A stretch of 64,000 nt of DNA from CALAEC01 sp050692915 (GTDB lineage Bacteria; Actinomycetota; UBA4738; CALAEC01). Where the stretch lies: NCBI GenBank assembly GCA_050692915.1, contig JBOGVU010000003.1:9309-73308 (forward strand), given 5' to 3'. The notes beneath the pieces are model-generated. The model ran no database searches. It worked only from the letters and a program-made list of their open reading frames with translations, and was not told the DNA's origin. Shown piece by piece: positions 7,889-17,123 of this stretch (within the stretch, counting starts at the first letter, position 1; the number at the start of each line of letters is the position of its first letter). A program made the position numbers and the translations under genes.

Positions 7889-9469
7889 ATGTCGCGGGTT
7901 CTCCTCATCGGCTGGGACGGCGCCGACTGGCGCATCCTCGACCCCATGCTGGAGTCGGGGATGCTGCCGAACCTGCGGACGCTGATCGATCGGGGCGCCC
8001 GAGGCGTCCTCCGGTCCACGACCCCGAACCATTCCTGGGCCGCGTGGCCCTCCTTCCTCACCGGCATGGAGCCGTCAAACCACGGCGTCTACGACATCTT
8101 CGAGAAGGAGACCGGGGTCCGGAGGAACCTCCCGGTGACCTATCGCTCCATCAAGGAGAAGACGATGCTGGCCGACCTGGCGGCGGCCGGCTGCACCACG
8201 GTGATGACGAACCTGCCGCTCACCTTCCCGCCCCCGCGGGTCGCCGGGAAGATCGTGGCCGGCGGTGTGCTGCCGAAGTGGCGCCCGTTCACCTATCCCG
8301 AGTCGCTGGCCGGGGAGCTGGAGCAGGCCGGGATGCCGTTCCCCATCAACGGGATGTCGTGGACCACGTTCCGGAACCGGCCGGAGCCGTTCCTGGAAGA
8401 AGCCCGCGAGCTGACGGAGGCCAGGACGAAGTCGAACCTTCACCTGCTGGACACGACCGACTGGCGGTTCGCCTCACTCATCTACGTGGCCACCGACCGG
8501 GTCCAGCACTGCCTCGACAAGTACGTGGCGCCGGACCACCCGGACTTCGCCACGCTGTCCCGGCAGGCCCTGGCGGAGAAGGTCCGGGACGTGTACAGGG
8601 TCCTCGACGACGCCCTCGGGAGGATCCTCGAGCGAGCCCGGGACGACGATCTCGTGCTCTTCATCTCGGACCACGGCTTCCAGTCGTGCACCCGGGCCCT
8701 GCACATGGACCGGCTCCTGGAGCACCTCGGGTTCCTGCGGTTCGCCGCGTCGAAGGCCGTGTTCGGCCCGATGCAGTGGGGCCCGATGCGGTCGGTGGCC
8801 CGGAAGGTCTACGACGCGCTGGGCCTGCACGGCCGGATCTCGCTTCCCCAGTCCGTGACCTGGCAGAAGACCGTGGCGTTCACCTCGGTCCGGTCGACCG
8901 GGGAGGGGGTGTCGATCAACGTGGCCGGGCGCGAGGCCGACGGCATCGTCGACCCGGGGGACTACGAGGCCACCCGGGACCGGGTGATGGAGGCGCTCGG
9001 CGCCTTCGTCGACCCCGCTACCGGTAAGAAGCCGATCCGACGGGTGCTCCGGCGCGAGGACGTCTTCACCGGCCGACACGCGGACACCGCCCCCGACATC
9101 CTCCTGGAGCCCGCCCCGCTGTACAGCCTCACCCACGCGAAGTCGATGGTCGAGGACGCCGACTGGCTCTCCGGCGACCACCGGATGGACGGCGTGATCG
9201 CCGCGAGCGGTCCCCGGGTGCGGCCGGACGCATTCGCCGAGCCGGCGCTCCTGGTCGACATGGCGCCGACGATCCTGGCCGCGCTCGGCGTGCCGACCTC
9301 CGTGAAGCACGACGGCCAGGTGCTCTCCGCGGTGGTGGGGGACGAGGCCTCGGTGGCGGCCGCCGGTGTCCGGGAGCCCGAGGCCGCCGCCGACGAGACG
9401 ACGGGCCTGGCCGAGGATGAGGCGCTGGAGGTCGAGGAGCACCTCCGCGGCCTTGGCTACCTCGAGTAA
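7889..9469 (+). CDS. AP-superfamily phosphodiesterase/phosphotransferase
   Basis: A 526-aa enzyme of the alkaline phosphatase superfamily, type I phosphodiesterase/nucleotide pyrophosphatase group. The metal-binding start is LLIGWDGADW, the nucleophile region is SWAAWPSFLTGMEPSNHGVYD, and the second metal site includes ISDHGF and a late GDHRMDGV. There is no signal peptide, so it may act in the cytoplasm. It overlaps the flippase gene by 17 bases, which suggests a role in making or trimming a phosphate-containing surface glycan or lipid. Substrate not predictable. Confidence 0.85.
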   Translation: MSRVLLIGWDGADWRILDPMLESGMLPNLRTLIDRGARGVLRSTTPNHSWAAWPSFLTGMEPSNHGVYDIFEKETGVRRNLPVTYRSIKEKTMLADLAAAGCTTVMTNLPLTFPPPRVAGKIVAGGVLPKWRPFTYPESLAGELEQAGMPFPINGMSWTTFRNRPEPFLEEARELTEARTKSNLHLLDTTDWRFASLIYVATDRVQHCLDKYVAPDHPDFATLSRQALAEKVRDVYRVLDDALGRILERARDDDLVLFISDHGFQSCTRALHMDRLLEHLGFLRFAASKAVFGPMQWGPMRSVARKVYDALGLHGRISLPQSVTWQKTVAFTSVRSTGEGVSINVAGREADGIVDPGDYEATRDRVMEALGAFVDPATGKKPIRRVLRREDVFTGRHADTAPDILLEPAPLYSLTHAKSMVEDADWLSGDHRMDGVIAASGPRVRPDAFAEPALLVDMAPTILAALGVPTSVKHDGQVLSAVVGDEASVAAAGVREPEAAADETTGLAEDEALEVEEHLRGLGYLE

Positions 9470-11045
9470 CGACCCGGGCGGAGCGCGCCGGAGCGGCCGG
9501 CTCCGAGCCGCCGTCGAACAGATCCTCCCCGTCGACCGCTTCGGGGACGAGCGCACGATCCTGGCCGGGACCGGGCAGAGCGCCGTCGGCCTGGTGGTGG
9601 CCATCCTGGCCACGTTCGCCACGCAGGTCCTGATCACCCGGGTGCAGGGGCCCGCGGCCTTCGGCATCGTCACCCTGGCCACCCAGGGCGCGCTGGTGCT
9701 CGGGTACTTCTCGCGGGTGGGCATGGACATGGCCGCCGTCCGCCGGGTGGCCATCGACATGGGACGGGGCGAACGCGCCCGCGTCCGGGCCATCGTGTCC
9801 CGGGCGGCGGTCATCTCCACGGTGGCCAGCGTGGCCGTGGCGGCCCTGGTGTTCGCGTTCGCGGAGCCGCTGGCCCGGGCGTTCGCCTCGGACGAGGTCG
9901 CCGAGGCTACCGAGGCCTTTCGGGCCGCGGCCCTGGCCGTCCCGTTCGTGGCCCTGGTGCAGGTGTACTTGGGGGGGACCCGGGGACTGAAGGTGATGCG
10001 CCACACCCTGTACGTGTTCTGGATGGGGCAGCCGCTGGGGTGGATGGCCCTGATCCTGGTGGGGTGGCTGGCCGCGCGGTCGGTCGGGGTGACGACGCTG
10101 GCGTACGCTGGCTCGTGGATCCTGGCCACCGCGGCGGCGGCGTGGCTGTGGCGCCGGGAGACCTCGGGGTTCGGCCACCAGCCTCCCCAGGCCGGCGAGG
10201 TTCGGGACCTCCTTCGGTACGGGACCCCCCGGGCCCCGGCGGCCCTGTTCTCACAGCTGCTGTTCTGGACGGACCTGTTCGTGCTGGCGCGCTACGTGCC
10301 GTCGGCGGAGACGGGCGTGTACGCGGCCGCCGCCCGGGCCGCCCAGGTGATCCTCCTGTTCATCATCTCGGTGTCCCTGATGTTCAGCCCCTTCGTGGCG
10401 GACCTGCACGCTCGCGGCGAGCGGGAGAAGCTCGATCGGCTCTTCAAGCAGCTCACGCGATGGACGATGGCCGCCACCCTCCCGCTGTTCGTGGTGCTGG
10501 CCGTGGCGCCGGGCTCCGCCCTGCGACTGTTCGGGTCCGAGTTCGGGGCCGGTCGGACGGCCCTGCTGATCCTGCTCCTGGGCCAGCTCGTCAACGTGGC
10601 CACCGGCACCGTGGGCTTCGTCCTGATCATGGTGGGGCGCACCGGCTGGGACCTCGTGGTGTACGCGGCCTCGGTCGCCTTCGACATCGGCGCGGCCATC
10701 CTCCTGATCGGGGGCCTGGGGCTGGGGATGGAGGGCGCCGCCGTCGCCGGGGCCCTGACCATGGCCCTGTCGAAGGTGGCCCGGCTGTGGCTGGTGCGGC
10801 GGTTCGTGGGGATCCAGCCGTTCGACCGTGATTACGCCAGGCTGCTGTTCCCAACGATGGCCGGTCTGGGCCTCGGAGTGGCCGCCCACCTGGCCCTGGC
10901 CGGCTCGCCGTGGCCGGTGGACCTGCTGGCGACCGCGGCGGCGGCATCGGCCGGGTACCTCCCGGTGCTCCTGTGGGTGGGTCTCCCCCGCGCCGAGCGT
11001 GGGGCCCTGGCCCGGCTCGCCAGAGCCGCTCTCGGTCGTGCCTGA
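9453..11045 (+). CDS. Polysaccharide/lipid-linked oligosaccharide flippase
   Basis: An integral membrane protein of about 530 aa with roughly 14 hydrophobic helices, of the MOP/Wzx (oligosaccharide flippase) type. It starts near the membrane with RFGDERTILAGTGQSAVGLVV and contains the typical ITRVQGPAAFGIVTLATQG. Such proteins move undecaprenyl-linked glycans across the membrane. The start is uncertain: TTG 9453 overlaps the preceding gene by 17 bases; GTG 9366 is a longer option in the same frame. No glycosyltransferases are adjacent. Confidence 0.78.
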   Translation: MATSSNDPGGARRSGRLRAAVEQILPVDRFGDERTILAGTGQSAVGLVVAILATFATQVLITRVQGPAAFGIVTLATQGALVLGYFSRVGMDMAAVRRVAIDMGRGERARVRAIVSRAAVISTVASVAVAALVFAFAEPLARAFASDEVAEATEAFRAAALAVPFVALVQVYLGGTRGLKVMRHTLYVFWMGQPLGWMALILVGWLAARSVGVTTLAYAGSWILATAAAAWLWRRETSGFGHQPPQAGEVRDLLRYGTPRAPAALFSQLLFWTDLFVLARYVPSAETGVYAAAARAAQVILLFIISVSLMFSPFVADLHARGEREKLDRLFKQLTRWTMAATLPLFVVLAVAPGSALRLFGSEFGAGRTALLILLLGQLVNVATGTVGFVLIMVGRTGWDLVVYAASVAFDIGAAILLIGGLGLGMEGAAVAGALTMALSKVARLWLVRRFVGIQPFDRDYARLLFPTMAGLGLGVAAHLALAGSPWPVDLLATAAAASAGYLPVLLWVGLPRAERGALARLARAALGRA

Positions 11046-11099
11046 GGCGTCGTGGGGAGGACGTCCGACTGGCGCTGGCGGAACCGGAGGAGTACCGTG

Positions 11100-11315
11100 A
11101 TGGCTGAGATGTCCGCCTCGCCCACGGCGATGCTCGCGCCGCGGTGCACCGAGTGTGGTTCGCCGCTGGCGGCGCGCGTGCTGCCAGAGGTCGTCGTCAC
11201 GGTCGGGGACCTGAGCGTTCCGTTCCGGCGGGAGACCGATTTCGTCCTGTGCGAACGGTGCCTGGCCACGTACCGGATCGAGGACGTCCGGGACGGCTTC
11301 TCCCAGCCCGTCTGA
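11100..11315 (+). CDS. Small zinc-ribbon protein
   Basis: A 71-residue protein with two CxxC knuckles, CTECG (near residue 16) and CERC (near residue 51), spaced as in a zinc ribbon. The part between is a short beta-rich stretch (LPEVVVTVGDLSVPFRRE). ATG 11100 is preceded by GGAGGAG at 11086-11092, a good fit. It follows the flippase by 54 bases. Function unknown; similar small Cys4 proteins may bind nucleic acid or a partner protein. Confidence 0.7.
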   Translation: MAEMSASPTAMLAPRCTECGSPLAARVLPEVVVTVGDLSVPFRRETDFVLCERCLATYRIEDVRDGFSQPV

Positions 11316-11358
11316 CCTCTCCGGCCGCCCAGGGGGCAGCGACGCGCAGGTACCGGCG

Positions 11359-11823
11359 TCAACCGAGCAGCCCGAGGACTCGGCCGACGGCGTCCTGGGG
11401 CGACGCGGCCCGGGTGATGTCCTGGTCTCGATCGACGAACCGCCACGTTCCGAGTCCCACGACCGGCTTCCCCATCTTCCGGGCCAGGGCGATCTCCGAG
11501 AGCGTGCCCCACTCCCCGCCGATGGCGATGACCGCGTCCACGGCCCGAGCGATGATCGCGTTCCTGGCCTCTCCCAGCCCGGTGGGGATGGCCACGGAGA
11601 GATGCTCGCTGGCGCCGAGGCGATCCTCGCCGGGAAGGATGCCCACCACGGCGCCTCCCGCGGCAGCTGCCCCCCGGGCCGCGGCGTCCATCACGCCGCC
11701 GAGGCCCCCGCATACGACCACGGCGCCGGCCTCCGCCAGCCTCCGGCCGACCTCCTCGGCCCACCGCTCCTCTTCCCCGGTCGCCGCGCCAGGTCCGCAC
11801 ACAGCCACGTAGGGTCCGGTCAT
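11359..11823 (-). CDS. TIGR00725/SLOG-family Rossmann protein
   Basis: A 154-aa Rossmann-like protein of the SLOG (LOG/DprA-like) superfamily, TIGR00725 type. Visible: the start YVAVCGPGAATGEE, the nucleotide loop VVVCGGLGGVMDAAARGA, the second loop GILPGED, and GGEWGTLSEIALA, equivalent to the LOG motif PGGxGTxxE. It may bind or cleave a nucleotide derivative. ATG overlaps the helicase stop (ATGA), so the two are co-translated; a nucleotide-linked partner for a DNA-repair helicase is possible but not shown. Confidence 0.85.
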   Translation of the reverse strand: MTGPYVAVCGPGAATGEEERWAEEVGRRLAEAGAVVVCGGLGGVMDAAARGAAAAGGAVVGILPGEDRLGASEHLSVAIPTGLGEARNAIIARAVDAVIAIGGEWGTLSEIALARKMGKPVVGLGTWRFVDRDQDITRAASPQDAVGRVLGLLG

Positions 11824-14075
11824 CGAAGCAGCTCGGCGAGGAGCGCGGCGGCTCCCCCCTTGTCCAGAGGCTCGTTGCCATTGCCGCACTTCGGCGACTG
11901 GACGCAGGACGGGCACCCCGACTGGCACGGGCACGCCCGGATGACCTCGAGCGTGGCTCCGAGCCAGCGCTCCGCGGTGCCGAAGCCCCGCTCGGTGATG
12001 CCCGCCCCGCCCGGGTAGCCGTCGTAGATGAAGATCGCGCACGAGCCGGTGTCGGGGTGGAACGCGGTTGACACCCCTCCCACGTCCCAACGGTCGCACG
12101 TGGCCACCAGGGGCAGGAGGCCGATGGCGGCGTGCTCCGCCGCGTGCGCGGCGCCCGGGAGGTCGGCGGGGGCCACCCCGGCCCGGGCGATGACCTGGTC
12201 GGGGATGGCCCACCACACCGCCCTGGTCTCCAGGGACTGCGGTGGAAGGTCCAGGGGGACCGTATCCAGCGTCTCCCCGGTCATGTGCAGCTTCCGAACG
12301 AACCCCACGACCTGATCGGTCACACGCACGTCCCCGAAGAACATCGGGGTCTCACCGACCTTCGACTCCGTCAGGGCCCGGAGGACCTCGATGTCGGTGG
12401 TATCTCGGGACTGGGTGTACCAGTCGGCATCCGAGGGTCGCACCAGGGCCACGCTTCGGCTTAGGTCGAGCTCGACCACCTCGAACTGCTCGCCCTGATG
12501 GAGGTAGATGGCTCCGGGGTGGACCTGGAGGAACGCCCTGGACTCGTCGACCGTGCCGAGGAGCGTCCCGGTTCCGGCCTCCACGATGAGGAACAGTCGT
12601 CCCGACGCGGAGCGGATGTCCACGTCCGCGTGAGGGGAGTCCCCGGCGCGAGCGTGGAGCCGGCCCCGCCGGTCCACCAGCGCCCCGTCCGTCAGGAGGT
12701 CGGACGCGACCTCGGCGCCCGCGTCACCGAAGAACGCGACCTCCTCGGGGGCCAAGGGCTGCTCCCTGGCGGCGCACCGCAGGTGCGGCCCGACCACGTA
12801 CGGGTTGGTCGGGTCGATCACGGCCGCCTCCGGCGGCTTCCGGAACAGGTCCTCGGGATGCGAAACCAGGTACTGGTCGAGCGGATCGTCCTGGGCCACC
12901 AGGATCGCCAGCGAGGACTCGCTCCGCCGGCCCGCCCTCCCGGCCTGCTGCCACATGGAGGCCCTGGTTCCCGGGTACCCGGTCAGGATCGATGCGTCGA
13001 GCGACCCGATGTCGATCCCGAGCTCGAGCGCCGAGGTGGCCGCCACGGCCAGAAGGTCACCGTCCGCCAGGGCTCGCTCGAGGGCCCGACGCTCCTCGGG
13101 CAGGTACCCGGCCCGATACGCCTTCACCCGACCTCCGACCCCCGGATCGAGGCCGCGGCGGGTCGCGTCGGCCAGGATCTCTGCCGCCCGCCGCGACCGG
13201 GCGAAGGCGATGGCCCGCACGTCCTCCTCGACCAGCCGCGAGAGGAGGAGTGCCCCTTCCGTGATGGCGCTGCCCCGGGCTCCCGACTCGTCGTCCAGGA
13301 GCGGTGGGTTCCACAGGCAGAACAGCTTCTCTCCTCGAGGGGACCGGTCCTCGTCGACGGCCTCGAACGGGACCCCGGCGAGCCGCTCGGCCAGCTCGGC
13401 CGGGTTCCCCACGGTGGCCGATGCCATCACGAACCGCGGCTCACCGCCGTAGTGCGCCACCAGCCGGCGGAGACGCCGGAGGACCATGGCCACGTGGGAC
13501 CCGAACACGCCCCTGCACACGTGGGCCTCGTCCACCACGACCAGTGACAGGCGGAGGAAGAAGTCGGCCCAGCGGGCGTGGCCGGGGAGGATCCCGGCGT
13601 GGACCATGTCCGGGTTCGTCAGGATCAGGTTCGCGCTCCGTCTGATCAGCGGCCGCTCGGCGGACGGGGTGTCGCCGTCGTAGACGGCGGCCCGGATCTG
13701 GGGAAGGCGAAGATCGCGGATCTGGCGGAGCTGGTCTCGGGCCAGGGCCTTCGTCGGGAACAGGAACAGCGCCGTGCTCCGCGGGTCCTCCAGCGCGGCG
13801 CGGGCGAAGGCCAGGTCGTACACGAGGGTCTTCCCGCTGGCGGTCCCGGTGGCCACGACCACGTGGTGGCCCTCCTGGAGGAGCTCCAGGGCTCGGTGCT
13901 GATGCGGGTATAGGCCGTCGATCCCCAGGAGGCTCAGCCGGTCGGGGAGAGGGTCCGGAAGGCCGGGGAACGGCGAGGCGTCGGGCGCGCGGGCCGGAAG
14001 GGTCTCGACGTGGATCAGCCGGTCCTGGCTGACGCCTTCATCGGCGAGACGCTGTAGGAACAGCCTGGCGTCCAC
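11820..14075 (-). CDS. mrfA: MrfA/YprA-type DEAD/DEAH helicase (DUF1998)
   Basis: A 751-aa superfamily 2 helicase. Motif I is VATGTASGKT, motif II is VVDEAH, motif III is ASATVGNPAE, and motif VI is QQAGRAGRR. The C-terminal part holds the DUF1998 metal module with four cysteines in CPCQSGCPSC and a following KCGNGN. This layout matches MrfA/YprA, which helps repair mitomycin-type DNA damage in Bacillus. GTG 14075 is chosen because it opens the conserved region; no clear ribosome binding site is seen. Confidence 0.9.
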   Translation of the reverse strand: MDARLFLQRLADEGVSQDRLIHVETLPARAPDASPFPGLPDPLPDRLSLLGIDGLYPHQHRALELLQEGHHVVVATGTASGKTLVYDLAFARAALEDPRSTALFLFPTKALARDQLRQIRDLRLPQIRAAVYDGDTPSAERPLIRRSANLILTNPDMVHAGILPGHARWADFFLRLSLVVVDEAHVCRGVFGSHVAMVLRRLRRLVAHYGGEPRFVMASATVGNPAELAERLAGVPFEAVDEDRSPRGEKLFCLWNPPLLDDESGARGSAITEGALLLSRLVEEDVRAIAFARSRRAAEILADATRRGLDPGVGGRVKAYRAGYLPEERRALERALADGDLLAVAATSALELGIDIGSLDASILTGYPGTRASMWQQAGRAGRRSESSLAILVAQDDPLDQYLVSHPEDLFRKPPEAAVIDPTNPYVVGPHLRCAAREQPLAPEEVAFFGDAGAEVASDLLTDGALVDRRGRLHARAGDSPHADVDIRSASGRLFLIVEAGTGTLLGTVDESRAFLQVHPGAIYLHQGEQFEVVELDLSRSVALVRPSDADWYTQSRDTTDIEVLRALTESKVGETPMFFGDVRVTDQVVGFVRKLHMTGETLDTVPLDLPPQSLETRAVWWAIPDQVIARAGVAPADLPGAAHAAEHAAIGLLPLVATCDRWDVGGVSTAFHPDTGSCAIFIYDGYPGGAGITERGFGTAERWLGATLEVIRACPCQSGCPSCVQSPKCGNGNEPLDKGGAAALLAELLR

Positions 14076-14119
14076 CGGCCCATGGTGCCACGCGGGGCCG
14101 GGGACGACCGGGGGTCCGG

Positions 14120-14125
14120 TATGCT
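14120..14125 (+). promoter_or_regulatory. -10-like TATGCT
   Basis: TATGCT ends 8 bases before the GTG at 14134, consistent with a leaderless transcript for the exchanger. Confidence 0.5.
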
Positions 14126-14133
14126 TCGGGCCC

Positions 14134-15390
14134 GTGCGACGCGCCGCCCTGCTGAGGCCCTCGTCGGTCCTGGCCCTGACGTCTCCGATCCCCGGCCTGG
14201 CGGCTCGCTTCGATCTCCTGCACGTGCCGCTCGTCCTGGAGACGACGCTGTTCGGGGTGGCGATCCTGGGCGCCGCCTTCGTGCTGTCGTGGGCGGCTGA
14301 GGTGGCACAGCTGGACATCTCCCAGACGCTGGCCATCGCCGTCTTGGCCCTGATCGCGGTGCTGCCCGAGTACGCGGTCGACCTGTTCCTGGCGTTCCGG
14401 GCCGGGCAGGGCGACGAGGAGGCTCGTCACCTGGCCGTGGCGAACATGACCGGGGCCAACCGGCTGCTGATCGGCATCGGGTGGGCCGCCGTGGTCCTGA
14501 TCTTCGTCCTGAAGACGAAGCAGCGCGGGGTGCAGCTCCGGAACGAGCAGCGTACCGACGTCGGGTTCCTGCTCCTGGCCACCCTGTGGGCGTTCACGAT
14601 CCCCCTGCGCGGGGAGCTGTCGGTCCTGGACCTCGGGGTGCTGGGGACCCTGTTCATCTTCTACATCATCCGCGCCGCCAGGGAGGAGGTGGAGGAGCCG
14701 GACCTGATCGGCGCGGCCGCCGCCCTGGGAGCCCTGCCGAAGGTTCCGCGCCGGATCACCACGCTCCTCCTGTTCGTCTTCTCGGCGGCCGTCATTCTCG
14801 TGGTGGCCGAAGGGTTCGCGGAGGGCCTCCAGGAGATCGGCGATGAGTTCGGCATCAGCAAGTTCCTCCTGATCCAGTGGGTGGCTCCGCTGGCCTCGGA
14901 GGCGCCGGAGATGATCATCGCCATCCTGTTCACCCTTCGGTTGAAGGCCCAGGCCGGGCTGGGCACCCTGATCTCCTCGAAGGTGAACCAGTGGACCCTG
15001 CTGGTGGGGAGCCTCCCCCTGGTGTTCTCACTGGCCGGCGCCGGCCTGAACACTCCCATGGAGATGGACGCCCGCCAGGTCGAGGAGGTCTTCCTCACCG
15101 CGGCCCAGTCTCTGTTCGCCGTGGCCGTGATCGCCAGCCTGTCCGTCTCCCGGACTGAGGCGGTGGTGTTGCTGGTGCTGTTCCTGGGTCAGTTTGGCTT
15201 CGAGGACTCCACCATCCGGTACGGGTTCGCGTTCGGGTACCTTGCGTTGGCGGGCGGGATGATTGTGTTCAGCAGGGAGGTCAGGGTGAACCTGGTCCGC
15301 TCGCTGGCCCACGTCTTCACGCCGGGCCGCCGGGCCCGCCGGGACCGCCCCCCGGGACCGCCGCGGGGGCAGACCATCGAGCCTGGTTAG
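14134..15390 (+). CDS. Ca2+/cation antiporter (CaCA family)
   Basis: A 418-aa membrane protein with two inverted alpha-repeats of the sodium/calcium exchanger superfamily. Repeat 1 shows ALIAVLPEYAVDL and NMTGANRLLIGIG; repeat 2 shows WVAPLASEAPEMIIA and ISSKVNQWTLLVGSLP. The acidic residues in the two P-E pairs are the usual cation ligands. It has about 10-11 helices and a basic, proline-rich C-terminal tail. It probably exports Ca2+ or another cation in exchange for H+ or Na+. It converges on the LCP gene with a 4-base overlap. Confidence 0.85.
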   Translation: MRRAALLRPSSVLALTSPIPGLAARFDLLHVPLVLETTLFGVAILGAAFVLSWAAEVAQLDISQTLAIAVLALIAVLPEYAVDLFLAFRAGQGDEEARHLAVANMTGANRLLIGIGWAAVVLIFVLKTKQRGVQLRNEQRTDVGFLLLATLWAFTIPLRGELSVLDLGVLGTLFIFYIIRAAREEVEEPDLIGAAAALGALPKVPRRITTLLLFVFSAAVILVVAEGFAEGLQEIGDEFGISKFLLIQWVAPLASEAPEMIIAILFTLRLKAQAGLGTLISSKVNQWTLLVGSLPLVFSLAGAGLNTPMEMDARQVEEVFLTAAQSLFAVAVIASLSVSRTEAVVLLVLFLGQFGFEDSTIRYGFAFGYLALAGGMIVFSREVRVNLVRSLAHVFTPGRRARRDRPPGPPRGQTIEPG

Positions 15391-16313
15391 GGCTCGAGCA
15401 GGCCGTCGTCGGCGATGTCGGCGAAGACGGCGTCGGCCTCGCCGCCGAGGGTGACGATGCTGGCCCCGCCGGCGCTCCCGATGCCGCCGGGCGTCACCCG
15501 GTTCACCACCTTGTTCGGGTTCACGTTCAGGGAGGCCATCGAGAGCTGGAACAGCTCCACCGCCGAGAGGTCGGTCTGGATGTGCTCCATCCCGGACACG
15601 ATCCACGTGAACAGGCTGAACGGGTCTCGCCGGATGTCCTTGCGGAATTGCTCCAGGGCCCCCAGCATCACGAGCCCCTGGTTCTCCGACCGGCTGAAGT
15701 CGCCGTTCGGCGTGTTCTTGCGGTTCCTGGCGAAGGCCAGGGCCTGCTTCCCGTCCAGCTCCTGCAGGCCGGCCTCGAACACCGCGCCCGAGGCCGCGTC
15801 GTTCATGGCGTATGGGATCTCCACCTCGATGCCGTCGACCGAGTTGACCATCTTCTTCAGCCCGGCGAACGACGTCAGGAAGTAGCTGTCGATGTCCACC
15901 CCCACGAGGTCCTCGACGGTCTGGACCACAAGCTCGGGGCCGCCGGCGAACAGCGCGTTGTTGATCTTCTGGGTTCCCACACCGGGGATCGGGACGTAGG
16001 AGTCCCTGGGGAACCCGAGGATCGAGGCGCCACCCTGCCTGGGATTGATGCCGATCAGGTGGATCGAGTCCGCCAGGCACCGCTCCACGGGCTCGCACAC
16101 CCCGGGGCGGGCGTCGCTGCCGATCGCCAGGACGAACATGGCCCGCTTCCCGGCCACGTCGGCGAAGCTCGGCAGGAACGACGAGTCGACCGGATGGCCG
16201 AGCGGTGCGGGGGGAGTCGCCTGAGCCCCGGCCGGAGGTGGCTCGGCCAGCATGACTCCGCCGGCGATCCACACCGCCACGGCAAGGAACAGCGCCACCA
16301 TCGAGCGCTTCAT
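15387..16313 (-). CDS. LytR-CpsA-Psr (LCP) family protein
   Basis: A 308-aa extracytoplasmic enzyme of the LCP family, which attaches glycopolymers to peptidoglycan or related acceptors. There is an N-terminal signal or anchor (residues 3-29), then the domain with LAIGSDARPG, DSIHLIGINPRQGGASILGF, RDSYVPIPG, KINNALFAGG and FARNRKNTPNGDFSRSENQ, whose arginines and aspartates bind polyprenyl phosphate and metal. The start overlaps the upstream membrane-anchored protein by ATGA. Confidence 0.9.
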   Translation of the reverse strand: MKRSMVALFLAVAVWIAGGVMLAEPPPAGAQATPPAPLGHPVDSSFLPSFADVAGKRAMFVLAIGSDARPGVCEPVERCLADSIHLIGINPRQGGASILGFPRDSYVPIPGVGTQKINNALFAGGPELVVQTVEDLVGVDIDSYFLTSFAGLKKMVNSVDGIEVEIPYAMNDAASGAVFEAGLQELDGKQALAFARNRKNTPNGDFSRSENQGLVMLGALEQFRKDIRRDPFSLFTWIVSGMEHIQTDLSAVELFQLSMASLNVNPNKVVNRVTPGGIGSAGGASIVTLGGEADAVFADIADDGLLEP

Positions 16314-16996
16314 GGCGTCGGCCCCGCTTCGGGGACGGCGCGCCCCGGCCCCGTCAGCCGTTTCCCGGCCTGCACCACGCCCTCCACCTCGTATCCGCCG
16401 ACCATCCAGCGGCCACCCTCCGGCTGGAGGTAGTAGGTGCCTCGGTGGATGACGAACATCGGCCCGCCCCCATCGAGCTGGCCGTCGGCCACGAACCGTG
16501 CGGTGGCGACGCCCCCGACCGGCTCGCTCTCACCATCGAGGAGCACCCTGATCTTGAGCACCCCGAGCGCCGGTTCTACGAACGCGACCTGTCCGACCTC
16601 GCCTCCGAGCGTGACCTGGTGGAGTTCGCCGGAGGCCCTCTCCGCCGCAGGCTCGGTGAACCGCTCGAGCACCTCGGGGAACGTCCCGCCCTCCCACTTC
16701 GCTGGATCGACGAAGCCGGCGACGTACATCGCATCGAGCGTCTCGCGGATCCCCTCCGCGGCCGCCTCGACGTCCTGGGCCGACACGTCGCCGCCCGGCG
16801 CCGTGCCGTTGACCTTCGAGAGGTCGAACGAGAAGTCGGGAACGGGACGGTCCGATCCGCCGATCTGGAGCGGCGCGCCGTCACGGAGCAGGAACCACCA
16901 CGCTCCGACGCCGATGGCGCCGAGCACGAGGAGGCCGAGCACGATCGCTACCGCACGGCGTCCCCCGCCTCGCTGTCGGTGGGCCCCCCCTCGCAT
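16310..16996 (-). CDS. Membrane-anchored protein of unknown function
   Basis: A 228-aa protein with a basic cytoplasmic start (about 15 residues), one transmembrane helix (AVAIVLGLLVLGAIGVGAWWF) and a roughly 190-residue external domain without motifs I recognise. The domain has a helical segment near residue 80 and a beta-rich end (YEVEGVVQAGKRL). ATGA coupling to the LCP gene suggests a role in cell-envelope assembly, possibly as an LCP partner. Confidence 0.75.
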   Translation of the reverse strand: MRGGAHRQRGGGRRAVAIVLGLLVLGAIGVGAWWFLLRDGAPLQIGGSDRPVPDFSFDLSKVNGTAPGGDVSAQDVEAAAEGIRETLDAMYVAGFVDPAKWEGGTFPEVLERFTEPAAERASGELHQVTLGGEVGQVAFVEPALGVLKIRVLLDGESEPVGGVATARFVADGQLDGGGPMFVIHRGTYYLQPEGGRWMVGGYEVEGVVQAGKRLTGPGRAVPEAGPTP

Positions 16997-17054
16997 CGGC
17001 CGGGGAGACTATCAGACACATGGGGTCCCGCTTCAAGCACCCGCCGCTGATAGG

Positions 17055-17060
17055 TAGGAT
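17055..17060 (+). promoter_or_regulatory. -10-like TAGGAT
   Basis: TAGGAT lies 63 bases before ATG 17124. It would give a short 5' leader that contains the GGAGG site. Confidence 0.4.
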
Positions 17061-17123
17061 GCCGTGGGGTGCCGGGAAGCCTGGTCGGCGAATCGGTGCC
17101 CCTTGTCTTTTGCGGAGGACGTG

